A stretch of 64,000 bases of DNA from Chelativorans salis. GTDB taxonomy: Bacteria > Pseudomonadota > Alphaproteobacteria > Rhizobiales > Rhizobiaceae. The notes below the pieces were generated by a model that ran no database searches, was not told the DNA's origin, and saw only the letters and a program-made list of their open reading frames with translations. Made by a program: the position numbers and the translations under genes. Location of the stretch: assembly GCF_025336525.1 (NCBI RefSeq), contig NZ_JAOCZP010000006.1:1-64000 (forward strand), given 5' to 3'. Positions 7,791-16,119 of the stretch are shown piece by piece. Every line of letters begins with the position of its first letter. The stretch's first letter is position 1.

Positions 7791-8888
7791 ATGGCCACAG
7801 TCTCGCTTCACTCGCTCGTCAAACGCTACGGCAACATACCGGTCGTACACGGCATCGATCTGGAAGTCGCCGACCGCGAGTTCATCGCCCTTGTCGGCCC
7901 GTCGGGCTGCGGCAAGTCGACGACGCTCAGAATGATCGCCGGGCTTGAGGACATCTCCGGCGGCGAGATCCGTATCGGCGGCAATCTGGTCAACGACCTG
8001 CCGCCGCGCTCGCGCAACATCTCCATGGTCTTCCAGTCCTACGCCCTCTACCCGCACATGACGGTGGCCGAGAACATGGGTTTCTCGCTGAAGATCGCCG
8101 GCAAGCCTCAGACTGAGATCGCGGCGCGGGTAGCCGAAGCCGCGAAGACGCTGGATCTGGAAGCGCTGCTCCACCGCCGCCCGTCGCAGCTTTCCGGCGG
8201 CCAGCGCCAGCGCGTCGCCATGGGCCGCGCCATCGTGCGCAACCCGGAGGTCTTCCTCTTCGACGAGCCCTTGTCGAACCTCGACGCCAAGCTGAGAACC
8301 CAGATGCGCATCGAGATCAAGAAGCTGCACGCCAAGGTCAACTCCACCGTCATCTACGTCACCCACGATCAGGTGGAGGCGATGACACTCGCCGACCGCA
8401 TCGTCATCATGCGCGACGGGCACATCGAGCAGGTGGGCACGCCGGAAGACGTGTTCCGGCGTCCCGCCACCCGCTTCGTCGCCGGCTTCATCGGCTCGCC
8501 GCCGATGAACCTGCAGGAGGCGACGGTGGAGGACGGGAAGCTGGTCTTTGCCGGCGGCGCGACACTTCCCCTGCCCCGCCAGTTCCACGATAAGGTGGAG
8601 GCGGGCAGAAAGGTCGTCTTCGGGCTTAGGCCGGACGATCTCTATCCCACAGGCCACGGCATCCATTCCGGCGAACAAGCTGAGGTGCACGAGGTGGAAA
8701 AGGCGGTCACGTTGACGGAGCCGCTCGGCAACGAGACACTCGTCTTTACCGAGTTCGCCGGTCACGAATGGATCTCGCGCATGCTCAATCCGAAGCTCCT
8801 GAAGCCTGGCGAGAAGGTGAAGCTTTCCTTCGACCTGTCGCAGGCGCATCTCTTCGACGCCGGGACGGGCATGTCGCTGAGGGCCTGA
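7791..8888 (+). CDS. CUT1 ABC transporter ATP-binding protein (UgpC/MsmK-like)
   Basis: This 365-residue ATPase has Walker A GPSGCGKST (about residues 36-44), the Q-loop VFQSYALYPHMTV, signature LSGGQRQRVAMGRA, Walker B VFLFDEPLSNLD and the H-loop THDQ. The C-terminal 120 residues form the TOBE/OB regulatory extension seen in MalK, UgpC and MsmK, which can receive regulatory input. It is three bases after the permease and completes the importer. A single base separates its stop from the next gene, so the enzymes downstream are probably co-transcribed. Confidence 0.95.
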   Translation: MATVSLHSLVKRYGNIPVVHGIDLEVADREFIALVGPSGCGKSTTLRMIAGLEDISGGEIRIGGNLVNDLPPRSRNISMVFQSYALYPHMTVAENMGFSLKIAGKPQTEIAARVAEAAKTLDLEALLHRRPSQLSGGQRQRVAMGRAIVRNPEVFLFDEPLSNLDAKLRTQMRIEIKKLHAKVNSTVIYVTHDQVEAMTLADRIVIMRDGHIEQVGTPEDVFRRPATRFVAGFIGSPPMNLQEATVEDGKLVFAGGATLPLPRQFHDKVEAGRKVVFGLRPDDLYPTGHGIHSGEQAEVHEVEKAVTLTEPLGNETLVFTEFAGHEWISRMLNPKLLKPGEKVKLSFDLSQAHLFDAGTGMSLRA

Positions 8889-8889
8889 C

Positions 8890-10011
8890 ATGGCAAGCAT
8901 CGAAAAAGTCGAACTGCGCATGGTGAACCTTGAGCCCAAGGTCAAGCGCACCGACGCCATCCAGAGTTTTGTCCGCCAGGAAACGCCCATCGTCACGATC
9001 ACGGATTCGGACGGCGCATCGGGCACCGGCTACAGCTATACCATCGGCACCGGCGGCTCTTCCGTCATTCGGCTTCTGGCCGACCATCTGGCCCCGCGCC
9101 TGATCGGCCGCGACGCCGACATGGTCGAGGCCATCTGGCACGAATTGGAGTTTGCCACCCACGCCACCACCATCGGCGCCATAACGGCGATCGCGCTTGC
9201 CGCGGTCGACACTGCGCTGTGGGACTTGCGGGCGAAGAAGCTCGGCCTGCCCTTGTGGAAACTCGCCGGAGGCGCGAAGGACCGCTGCCCGCTCTATACC
9301 ACCGAGGGCGGATGGCTGCATATCGAGACCGCAGCGTTGGTGGAGGATGCGCTTGCCGCAAAGGCGCAGGGCTTCCGCGGCTCAAAGATCAAGATCGGCA
9401 GACCTACGGGCGCGGAGGACTTCCGCCGGCTGAAGGCCGTGCGCGAAGCCGTCGGCGACGATTACGAGATCATGGCCGACTGCAACCAGGGTTTTACCGT
9501 CGACGAAGCGGTCCGCAGGGCAGAGCGCCTGAAGCCGCTCGACCTCGCCTGGCTCGAGGAACCGCTGCCAGCAGACGACATCGACGGCCACGTACGGCTC
9601 TCGCGGTCGACGCCGATCCCGGTGGCCGTCGGCGAATCCCTTTATTCGATCCGCCATTTCCGCGAATATATGCAGAAAGGTGCCTGCTCGGTCGTTCAGG
9701 TGGATGTCGGCCGCATCGGCGGCATCACGCCGTGGCTGAAGGTGGCGCATGCGGCGGAGACCTTCGACATCCCCGTCTGTCCGCACTTCCTGATGGAGCT
9801 GCACGTGAGCCTGGTGTGCGCCGTGCAGAACGGGAAATACGTCGAATACATCCCGCAGCTCGACGACCTGACGCAAAGCCGCATGAAGGTGGAGAACGGA
9901 GAGGCTCTCGCGCCCGACGCGCCGGGCATCGGCATCGACTGGGACTGGGAGGCGGTGAAGGGGAAGGACCTCACCGAATTCACCACCGAGATCACCGCAC
10001 GGGGAGGATGA
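8890..10011 (+). CDS. Mandelate racemase/muconate lactonizing family enzyme (sugar-acid dehydratase-like)
   Basis: This 373-residue enolase-superfamily enzyme has the mandelate-racemase-type catalytic set: KIKIG for the KxK motif, MADCNQG, LEEPLP and VGESL as metal ligands, QVDVGRIGG for the Asp of the His-Asp dyad and CPHFLMELH for the His. This layout is usual for acid-sugar dehydratases and racemases, which take a proton next to a carboxylate. It lies between the ATPase and a mutarotase. Because L-fuconate dehydratase is encoded separately downstream, this enzyme probably acts on another sugar acid. The substrate is unknown. Confidence 0.9.
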   Translation: MASIEKVELRMVNLEPKVKRTDAIQSFVRQETPIVTITDSDGASGTGYSYTIGTGGSSVIRLLADHLAPRLIGRDADMVEAIWHELEFATHATTIGAITAIALAAVDTALWDLRAKKLGLPLWKLAGGAKDRCPLYTTEGGWLHIETAALVEDALAAKAQGFRGSKIKIGRPTGAEDFRRLKAVREAVGDDYEIMADCNQGFTVDEAVRRAERLKPLDLAWLEEPLPADDIDGHVRLSRSTPIPVAVGESLYSIRHFREYMQKGACSVVQVDVGRIGGITPWLKVAHAAETFDIPVCPHFLMELHVSLVCAVQNGKYVEYIPQLDDLTQSRMKVENGEALAPDAPGIGIDWDWEAVKGKDLTEFTTEITARGG

Positions 10012-10012
10012 C

Positions 10013-10342
10013 ATGCAACGCATGGGAATGGTCATCGGCCTGAAGCCGGAGAAGGTCGCCGAATACAAGCGCCTGCACGCCGCCGTCTGGCCCGAGGTGC
10101 TTTCGATGATCTCCGCCTGCAACATCAAGAACTACACGATCTTCCTGAAGGAGCCGGAGAACCTCCTGTTCGGCTATTGGGAGTATCACGGCGAGGACTT
10201 CGAAGCCGACGCCGCCAGGATGGCCGCCGACCCGAAAACGCAGGAATGGTGGTCCGTCTGCATGCCCTGCCAGGAGCCGCTGGAAACGCGCAAGGAAGGC
10301 GAGTGGTGGGCGATGATGGAGGAGGTGTTCCATCATGAGTAG
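10013..10342 (+). CDS. RhaM-type sugar mutarotase (L-fucose/L-rhamnose)
   Basis: This 109-residue ferredoxin-like protein carries EYKRLHAAVWPEV, placing Tyr18 and His22 at the same positions as the catalytic residues of E. coli RhaM. The family interconverts alpha and beta anomers of deoxysugars. Situated between ABC transporter and dehydrogenase genes, it would supply the anomer used by the dehydrogenase. It is also the only RhaM/RhaU homologue in the window, and the rhamnose locus at 34-45 kb lacks one. Its last 8 bases overlap the next gene. Confidence 0.9.
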   Translation: MQRMGMVIGLKPEKVAEYKRLHAAVWPEVLSMISACNIKNYTIFLKEPENLLFGYWEYHGEDFEADAARMAADPKTQEWWSVCMPCQEPLETRKEGEWWAMMEEVFHHE

Positions 10343-11405
10343 TTTTAATCCCACCACCCTCGCCCAGTCCTGGCCGAAGCCTGCCGACCCTCGGCCCATC
10401 GTCACCTTCGGTGCCGGCTCCATCGTCGGTGATGCGCATTTCCCGGCGTACCGCAAGGCTGGCTTCCCTGTGGCCGGCCTCTATGACCCCGACCGCGCCA
10501 AGGTCGAGAAGCTCGCCGCCGAATGGGGTGTGAAGGCCTTCGGCTCCGTGGAGGAGGCGGCTTCGGTGGAAGGCGCGATCTTCGACCTCGCCACCCCGCC
10601 CAAGGCCCACACTGATGTGCTACGGGCGCTACCCGACGGCGCGGCTGCGCTGATCCAGAAGCCGATGGGAGGCGATCTCGACGGCGCTACGGAAATCCTC
10701 GCCCTTTGCCGGCAAAAGAACCTCAAAGCCGCCGTCAACTTTCAGCTCCGCTTCGCGCCCATGATGCTGGCGCTGAAGGATGCCATTCAGCAGGGCCATC
10801 TCGGCGAAGTGGTGGATTTCGACGCCTGGCTGGCGCTCGCCACGCCGTGGCAGCTCTGGCCCTTCCTCAAGGGCCTGCCGCGCATCGAAATCGCCATGCA
10901 TTCGATCCACTATCTCGATCTGATCCGTCAGCTTCTAGGCGATCCCGACGGCGTCCACGCCAAGACCCTTGGCCACCCGAACCACGACGTCGCGCAGACG
11001 CGCACCAGCGCCATCCTCGACTATGGCGACCGCGTGCGCTGCGCCCTGTCGATCAACCACGACCACGACTTCGGCCGCAAATACCAGGCCTGCGAATTCC
11101 GCATCTGCGGCACGAAAGGCGCGGCCTATCTGAAGCTCGGTGTCAATCTCGACTATCCGCGTGGTGAACCGGATATCCTGGAGATCCATCCCGAAGGCGG
11201 CGAGGGCTGGATGAACGTGCCGCTCCAGGGCGCCTGGTTCCCCGACGCCTTCGCCGGGCGCATGGCCAATTTGCAGCGCTTCGTCTCCGGCGAGGATGCC
11301 GAGCTCGTCTCCTCCGTGGAAGACGCCTGGAACACCATGGCGCTGGTGGAAGCGGCCTACCAGTCGAGCGCCGCCCCGGCCACGCCACTTGCAAAGAGAC
11401 CATAA
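10335..11405 (+). CDS. Gfo/Idh/MocA family oxidoreductase, candidate L-fucose dehydrogenase
   Basis: This 356-residue NAD(P)-dependent oxidoreductase has an N-terminal Rossmann fold (VTFGAGSIVGDAHFPAYRKAGF) and a C-terminal alpha/beta sheet domain. The usual EKP catalytic motif reads IQKPMGG, keeping the Lys. IEIAMHSIHYLDLIRQLLG contains the conserved His pair region. In a cluster with mutarotase, lactonase and fuconate dehydratase, the missing step is oxidation of the sugar to the lactone, and this gene is the best local candidate. Fucose dehydrogenases characterised elsewhere belong to other families, so this is inference from context. Confidence 0.88.
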   Translation: MSSFNPTTLAQSWPKPADPRPIVTFGAGSIVGDAHFPAYRKAGFPVAGLYDPDRAKVEKLAAEWGVKAFGSVEEAASVEGAIFDLATPPKAHTDVLRALPDGAAALIQKPMGGDLDGATEILALCRQKNLKAAVNFQLRFAPMMLALKDAIQQGHLGEVVDFDAWLALATPWQLWPFLKGLPRIEIAMHSIHYLDLIRQLLGDPDGVHAKTLGHPNHDVAQTRTSAILDYGDRVRCALSINHDHDFGRKYQACEFRICGTKGAAYLKLGVNLDYPRGEPDILEIHPEGGEGWMNVPLQGAWFPDAFAGRMANLQRFVSGEDAELVSSVEDAWNTMALVEAAYQSSAAPATPLAKRP

Positions 11406-11408
11406 GCC

Positions 11409-11873
11409 ATGGAACAGACCACCTATTTCGAGGACTACGAGATCGGCTCGACGCGCACCACGACGGGACGCACCATCACCGAGACCGATTTCGTGGTGCA
11501 CGCCGGCCATACTGGCGATTTCTTCCCGCACCACATGGATGCGGAGTTCATGAAGAATACCCCCTTCGGCCAGCGCATCGCACACGGCACGCTGGTTTTT
11601 TCCATCGGTGTCGGACTGACGGCCAGTGTAATCAACCCTGTTGCCTTCTCCTACGGCTATGACCGCTTACGCTTCGTGAGGCCGGTCTTCATCGGCGACA
11701 CGATCCGCACGAGGACCACCATCGTCGAAAAGCTGGACGACCCGAAACGTCCCGATGCCGGCCGGGTGATCGAGCGCTGTGAAGTTTTGAACCAGTGTGA
11801 CGAGGTCGTGCTGGCGGCGGATCATATTTATGTGGTGGAGAGGAAAGAGAAGGGAATAGTGAGTAGTGAATAG
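11409..11873 (+). CDS. MaoC-like hot-dog dehydratase
   Basis: This 154-residue single hot-dog protein has the MaoC hydratase signature: [25 protein letters not shown], with the Asp and His expected in R-hydratases. These enzymes add or remove water on enoyl-CoA thioesters. Its place inside a sugar operon is unusual; the CoA-transferase at 363 is the likely partner. The last residues (IVSSE) are encoded by one arm of an 18-bp inverted repeat that also supplies the stop codon, so the native C-terminus may have been changed by insertion of that element. Confidence 0.88.
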   Translation: MEQTTYFEDYEIGSTRTTTGRTITETDFVVHAGHTGDFFPHHMDAEFMKNTPFGQRIAHGTLVFSIGVGLTASVINPVAFSYGYDRLRFVRPVFIGDTIRTRTTIVEKLDDPKRPDAGRVIERCEVLNQCDEVVLAADHIYVVERKEKGIVSSE

Positions 11874-11944
11874 AGAGTAGGGAAGCCGTCCGTGACGGAT
11901 GCGCATCCCTTCCGCCGCTGGCATCCATTCACTACTCACTATTC
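11854..11944. repeat. Inverted-repeat element with 18-bp perfect arms
   Basis: GAATAGTGAGTAGTGAAT (11854-11871) and its exact inverse (11927-11944) enclose a 55-base interior with CCGTCCGTGACGG. Each arm repeats the units GTGAGTAG/GTGAATAG, and the right arm continues with CGCTACTCAC. The element sits at the maoC/SDR junction and contributes maoC's final codons. It looks like a small repetitive intergenic element rather than an IS, with no coding capacity. Confidence 0.75.
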
Positions 11945-11972
11945 GCTACTCACATTCGCCCGGGAGAAACCA

Positions 11973-12707
11973 ATGGCAGCCAACCTGCAGAACAAGACCG
12001 CCCTCATCACCGCCGCCGCGCAAGGCATCGGCCGCGCCAGCGCGCTCGCTTTCGCTCGCGCTGGGGCGAAGGTCTACGCCACCGACATCAACGAAAAGCT
12101 GCTGGCCGAGTTGGAGGGTGAAGACGGCATCGTCACGCGCAAGCTCGACGTGCTCGACGATGCCGCAGTCAAGGCACTTGTGGCCGAGATCGGCGCCGTC
12201 GATGTTCTCTTCAACTGCGCCGGCGTGGTGCATTCCGGTTCGGTGCTGGAGATGAAGGACGAGGATCTCGACTTCGCCTTCGACCTTAACGTCAAGGCCA
12301 TGGTGCGCACCATCCGCGCCGTCATTCCCGGCATGATCGAGCGCGGCGGCGGAGCGATCGTCAACATGTCGTCCGTCGCTTCCAGCGTGAAGGGCGTCCC
12401 CAACCGCTTCGCCTACGGCACCACCAAGGCCGCCGTCATCGGGCTGACCAAGGCGGTGGCCGCCGACTATGTGGCCCAAGGCATCCGCTGCAATGCGATC
12501 TGCCCCGGAACGGTGGAAAGCCCGTCGCTGCAGGAGCGCCTGAAGGCAACCGGAGATTACGAGGCCGCGCGCGAGACCTTCATCGCCCGTCAGCCCATGG
12601 GCCGCCTCGGCACGCCGGAGGAGATCGCCGATCTGGCCGTCCATCTCGCCGCCGCCACCTACACCTCCGGCCAGGCTTATGCCATCGACGGCGGCTGGAC
12701 GATCTAG
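11973..12707 (+). CDS. Short-chain dehydrogenase, probable 2-keto-3-deoxy-L-fuconate dehydrogenase
   Basis: This 244-residue classical SDR has the cofactor loop LITAAAQGIGRASALAFARAGAKV followed by YATDIN, which favours NAD, and the Y148-x3-K152 pair in FAYGTTKAAVIGLTK. The stretches VNMSSVASSVKGV, GIRCNAICPGTVESPSLQER and DGGW are recognisably those of human DHRS6 and bacterial 2-keto-3-deoxy-L-fuconate 4-dehydrogenases. It would oxidise the product of the next enzyme to the 2,4-diketo acid. The ATG at 11973 follows GGGAGAA; the in-frame extension upstream lies in the repeat element and is rejected. Confidence 0.92.
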   Translation: MAANLQNKTALITAAAQGIGRASALAFARAGAKVYATDINEKLLAELEGEDGIVTRKLDVLDDAAVKALVAEIGAVDVLFNCAGVVHSGSVLEMKDEDLDFAFDLNVKAMVRTIRAVIPGMIERGGGAIVNMSSVASSVKGVPNRFAYGTTKAAVIGLTKAVAADYVAQGIRCNAICPGTVESPSLQERLKATGDYEAARETFIARQPMGRLGTPEEIADLAVHLAAATYTSGQAYAIDGGWTI

Positions 12708-12729
12708 AGCTCTATCTCACGAGGCCCCA

Positions 12730-14016
12730 TTGACCCGCATCACCGACCTCAGCACCCACGATCTGCGCTTCCCTACTTCGCAGTCGCTCGACGGCTCTGA
12801 CGCCATGAACCCGGATCCGGACTATTCCGCCGCCTATGTGGTGCTTAAGACGGACACGCCGGGCCTCGAGGGCCATGGCCTCACCTTCACTATCGGCCGC
12901 GGCAACGACATCTGCTGCCGGGCCATTGAGGCTATGCGGCATTTGGTGGTGGGGCTGGATCTCGACTGGATGAGGGAAAGCCCCTCACGCTTCTGGCGCC
13001 ATGTCACCGGCGACAGCCAGCTGCGCTGGGTCGGGCCGGATAAGGGCGTCATGCATCTGGCGACGGGCGCCGTCGTTAACGCCGTCTGGGACCTGTGGGC
13101 GAAGGTCGAGGAGAAGCCTGTCTGGCAGCTGGTGGCGGAGATGAGCCCGGAGGAGGTCGTCGGCATCGTCGACTTCCGCTATCTGACCGACGCACTGACG
13201 CCGGAGGAGGCATTGGCTATCCTGAAACGCACTGAGGCGGGCAAGGCAGAGCGCATCGCCACGCTCAAGCGCGAGGGCTATGCATGCTACACCACCTCGG
13301 CCGGCTGGCTCGGCTATCCCGACGATAAGCTGCGCCGGCTCTGCCAGGAGGCGGTGGACGCCGGCTTCAATCACGTGAAGCTAAAGGTGGGCCGCGACCT
13401 GGAAGACGACATCAGGCGGCTAAAGATCGCCCGTGAAGTGCTTGGTCCCGACCGCTATCTCATGATTGACGCCAACCAGGTGTGGGAGGTCGACCAGGCC
13501 ATCGACTGGGTGAAGCGCCTTTCCTTTGCAAAGCCCTATTTCATCGAGGAGCCGACGAGCCCCGACGACATTGCCGGCCATCGTAAGATCCGCAAGGCGG
13601 TGGCACCGGTGAAGGTTGCCACCGGCGAGATGTGCCAGAACCGCATCGTCTTCAAGCAGATGATCGCCGGCGGCGCCATCGATGTGGTGCAGATCGACGC
13701 CTGCCGCATGGGCGGGCTCAACGAGGTGCTGGCCGTTCTGCTCATGGCCGCCAAGTATGATCTGCCCGTCTGGCCGCATGCCGGCGGGATCGGCCTGTGC
13801 GAATACGTGCAGCACCTTTCCATGATCGACTACGTCGTCGTCTCCGGCACCAAGGAAGGCCGGGTGATCGAATATGTCGACCACCTGCACGAGCACTTCC
13901 TTGAAGCCTGCGTCATCCAAAACGCAGCCTACATGCCGCCTCGGGCGCCCGGCTTCTCGATCCAGATGAGGCCGGAATCGATCGAGGAATACGAAGTGAA
14001 ATCTTCCGCGCAATGA
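12730..14016 (+). CDS. L-fuconate dehydratase
   Basis: This 428-residue enolase-superfamily enzyme begins at TTG (TRITDLSTHDLRFPTSQSLD), giving the typical RFPTS...GSDAMNPDPDYSAAYVVL opening shared with bacterial FucD and human ENOSF1. The catalytic residues fall almost exactly at FucD positions: K217 and K219 in VKLKVG, metal ligands in MIDANQ, IEEP and ATGEM, then D323 in QIDACR and H350 in WPHAGG. It dehydrates L-fuconate to 2-keto-3-deoxy-L-fuconate. No hydrolase or aldolase for the final diketo acid follows, so the last step is encoded elsewhere or done differently. Confidence 0.94.
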   Translation: MTRITDLSTHDLRFPTSQSLDGSDAMNPDPDYSAAYVVLKTDTPGLEGHGLTFTIGRGNDICCRAIEAMRHLVVGLDLDWMRESPSRFWRHVTGDSQLRWVGPDKGVMHLATGAVVNAVWDLWAKVEEKPVWQLVAEMSPEEVVGIVDFRYLTDALTPEEALAILKRTEAGKAERIATLKREGYACYTTSAGWLGYPDDKLRRLCQEAVDAGFNHVKLKVGRDLEDDIRRLKIAREVLGPDRYLMIDANQVWEVDQAIDWVKRLSFAKPYFIEEPTSPDDIAGHRKIRKAVAPVKVATGEMCQNRIVFKQMIAGGAIDVVQIDACRMGGLNEVLAVLLMAAKYDLPVWPHAGGIGLCEYVQHLSMIDYVVVSGTKEGRVIEYVDHLHEHFLEACVIQNAAYMPPRAPGFSIQMRPESIEEYEVKSSAQ

Positions 14017-14024
14017 TGCGCGGA
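14005..14024 (+). terminator. Hairpin over the fuconate dehydratase stop codon
   Basis: TCCGCGCA and TGCGCGGA form an 8-bp stem around ATGA, which includes the TGA stop. No T-run follows, so if it ends transcription it does so weakly or with Rho. It separates the rightward sugar operon from the convergent doxX gene. Confidence 0.4.
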
Positions 14025-14029
14025 GGAAT

Positions 14030-14491
14030 TCAGAACTCGCGGCCGATGCGCGCATCGACCGAGTGCCGGTTGCCGCCGCGGATAACGAAAAAGAAGAAGA
14101 TCGCCGCCCAAAGAATCGATTTCTCCGCACCGGAATAGCCCTGCCCCATTGCGACCCAGTGGGCCCACACGGTAACGAGAAGAACGATCATCGCCGCAAA
14201 CGAAGCTGGCCGCGTCAGAAGGCCGATGGCGATCAGAATGCCGCCGAAGAACTCGGTGCAGGAGAGCAGGGGCGACCAGAAGACGCCGGGATAGAAGCCA
14301 AGGCCCTCCACCATGCCCGCCGCGCCGAACGGATTTTGAATCTTGCCGAAGCCGTGCGTCACGAGCGCGACGCCCGCCACGACCCGCAAGATCGTTTCCG
14401 CACTCTCATGCGCAGCCTCGTACAAACCCTTGAACGCGGGAACGAGAAGGCGGCGTTCGGTGATGTCAGTGGTGTCGGTGGTATCGCTCAT
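14030..14491 (-). CDS. DoxX family membrane protein
   Basis: This 153-residue protein has four hydrophobic segments with family motifs ILRVVAGVALVTHGFGKIQNPFG and FFGGILIAIGLLTRPASFAAMIVLLVTVWAHW. DoxX/DoxD-like proteins are small inner-membrane proteins linked to quinone or redox metabolism, with mostly unproven roles. The first 30 residues are soluble (MSDTTDTTDITERRLLVPAFK). It is convergent with the fuconate dehydratase gene, and the 196-base gap upstream makes it a separate transcription unit. Confidence 0.9.
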   Translation of the reverse strand: MSDTTDTTDITERRLLVPAFKGLYEAAHESAETILRVVAGVALVTHGFGKIQNPFGAAGMVEGLGFYPGVFWSPLLSCTEFFGGILIAIGLLTRPASFAAMIVLLVTVWAHWVAMGQGYSGAEKSILWAAIFFFFVIRGGNRHSVDARIGREF

Positions 14492-14687
14492 GTCGGCCCT
14501 TTCCCTCCGTTTGGGCCAGACGGTACAAGTTGAGGGTTCTAGTCAAGTAACAAAGAATTGAAGCGCGTGACGCAAGCTCCGGGCCGTCGGCGCAGCGAAG
14601 ACCACCGACTCTCCGAGGCCTTTTCCAGTCCGGGATTGCGGCAAAGGACCGGCGGATCACCGATGCCGTGGAACGATCCGCTCACAG

Positions 14688-14894
14688 CTAGCTCCGCCAG
14701 GCGCTCTCGCTCTTTTGCTCGTAATGGTCGAAGGCTTTGGTAAGCCCGCCGAGCACTTCGGCAGAGGTTTCGAACATCGCCTTCAGCTGGGGCTCCTCCA
14801 CCTTGTCGATGTCCTCGCGCAGGTGGCGTATGGTCTCTTCCAGCCGCGCCTTCATCTTCCGCGTGTGGTGACGTGGATCGGGTTCGTCCGTCAT
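14688..14894 (-). CDS. Small charged hypothetical protein
   Basis: This 68-residue protein (MTDEPDPRHHTRKMKARLEETI...) is dominated by charged helix-formers, with heptad-like spacing in ARLEETIRHLREDIDKVEE suggesting a short helical bundle or coiled coil. It follows a CAGGAG ribosome site and lies 46 bases after the PEBP gene on the same strand, so it may be the last gene of that operon. I recognise no family. Codon use and the ribosome site make it more likely real than not. Confidence 0.65.
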   Translation of the reverse strand: MTDEPDPRHHTRKMKARLEETIRHLREDIDKVEEPQLKAMFETSAEVLGGLTKAFDHYEQKSESAWRS

Positions 14895-14940
14895 GCTCTT
14901 CTCCTGTTCCTGACATGGAACGGGCGGCCACGAGACGCCG

Positions 14941-15405
14941 TCAGCGTTCGTAGATGCCTACAATCTCGGCCTCGTCGAGCTTGTGCTTGCTGGCCTCCTT
15001 CCATAGATCCGCGACACCGACCTGGGACGGCAGGTTGATGTCCGGCACGTCGAGCGCGGCGAGGCGGAAATGGTAGTGGTGCGTCCCGTGCCCCTTGGGC
15101 GGCTCCGGGCCGTCGTAGTGGGTGTTGCCGAAGTCGTTTCCGGCAATACGCAGGCGTGCCTTCTCGGGTCCGGTCTCCACGCTTTCGGGCAGTTGGTCCT
15201 GGTCGGCCGGGATGTTGAAGAGGCCCCAGTGACAGAAGGTCCCGTTCGGCGCATCCGGATCCTCGACCGCAAGTACGAAGCTCTTCGTGCCTTCGGGGGC
15301 GCCGCTCCATTTCAGGGGTGGCGAAAGATTTGCGCCGTCTCGCGTATATTTCTCCGGGATTCTCTCGCCGTCGGCGAATGCGGGGCTGATGAGGTTCAAT
15401 GGCAT
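14941..15405 (-). CDS. YbhB/YbcL family (PEBP/Raf kinase inhibitor-like) protein
   Basis: This 154-residue protein starts at the ATG at 15405 behind GGAGAC (MPLNLISPAFADGERIPEKYTRDG). It carries the phosphatidylethanolamine-binding fold motifs LSPPLKWSGAPEGTKSFVLAVEDPDAP and FCHWGLFNIP, with the ligand-pocket Asp, Pro and His. Bacterial members have no settled function. It lies 28 bases after the phosphoribosyltransferase and probably belongs to the same leftward operon. A longer upstream opening would overlap that gene and is rejected. Confidence 0.92.
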   Translation of the reverse strand: MPLNLISPAFADGERIPEKYTRDGANLSPPLKWSGAPEGTKSFVLAVEDPDAPNGTFCHWGLFNIPADQDQLPESVETGPEKARLRIAGNDFGNTHYDGPEPPKGHGTHHYHFRLAALDVPDINLPSQVGVADLWKEASKHKLDEAEIVGIYER

Positions 15406-15433
15406 TTCGCGTCTCCTCTTCTCGCCTCTCTTG

Positions 15434-16117
15434 CTATTGTGGATCGGGCAGCCATTCGCGCGCGGCATTCAAAAGCTGCACCACCTCCGCATCGCTCGTC
15501 TGGTCGAAATTTCGGTAGTGCAGCCCGACGGCGCGAAAGTTCAGCGGCGCGGCGAGGCACACAACCTCGTCGGCATCGGCCTTCAGCGAATCGAGCGTAT
15601 CGCGCGGCGCGACAGGCACCGCGAGCACCGTGCGCTTGACCTTCGCGCGGCGCAGCGCCTTCAGCGCCACGCGCACCGTGCCGCCGGTGGCAATGCCGTC
15701 GTCGACGACAATTACCGTGCGGCCGACGAGCGGCGTCGGCTGACGGCCGGCGAAATAAGTCTCGCGCCGCCTTTCGATCTCCGCCAACTGCCGCTTCTTT
15801 TCCGCCTCCACATAGTCGGGCGACGGATTGACCACTTGCATGGCCTCCTCGTTCAGCACCAACTGCGGGTCGGCGCCATCAACCAGAGCGCCGATGCCGT
15901 ACTCAGGATGGCCGGGGGCGCCGAGCTTGCGCACCATCAGGAGGTCGATCTCCGCCTGGAGCGCCTTGGCCACCTCGAAAGCGACGGGCACGCCGCCGCG
16001 CGGCAACGCAAGCACCACAGGGTGCTCTTCCTTCAGGTGCTCAAGCACCTCGGCCAGCCGTTGCCCTGCCTCATAGCGGTCGTTGAATTCCGTTTGCGTG
16101 CCGAACATATCAATCAT
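15434..16117 (-). CDS. Phosphoribosyltransferase family protein
   Basis: This 227-residue protein has the PRPP-binding signature VIVVDDGIATGGTV and an N-terminal LALPRGGVPVAFEVAKAL loop. The rest resembles the uncharacterised COG1926 phosphoribosyltransferases rather than purine or pyrimidine salvage enzymes. It follows the alpha/beta hydrolase by two bases. This gene set (COG1926 phosphoribosyltransferase, dienelactone-hydrolase-like protein, erythromycin-esterase-like protein) is found together, sometimes fused, in many soil bacteria. Its substrate is unknown. Confidence 0.9.
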   Translation of the reverse strand: MIDMFGTQTEFNDRYEAGQRLAEVLEHLKEEHPVVLALPRGGVPVAFEVAKALQAEIDLLMVRKLGAPGHPEYGIGALVDGADPQLVLNEEAMQVVNPSPDYVEAEKKRQLAEIERRRETYFAGRQPTPLVGRTVIVVDDGIATGGTVRVALKALRRAKVKRTVLAVPVAPRDTLDSLKADADEVVCLAAPLNFRAVGLHYRNFDQTSDAEVVQLLNAAREWLPDPQ

Positions 16118-16119
16118 CC

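Noticed and set aside
7020-9026. Antisense frame of 668 codons over the MalG-like and ATPase genes
   Set aside because: High GC keeps antisense frames open. The sense genes have Walker and EAA motifs; the antisense product is His/Arg/Glu-rich without domains.
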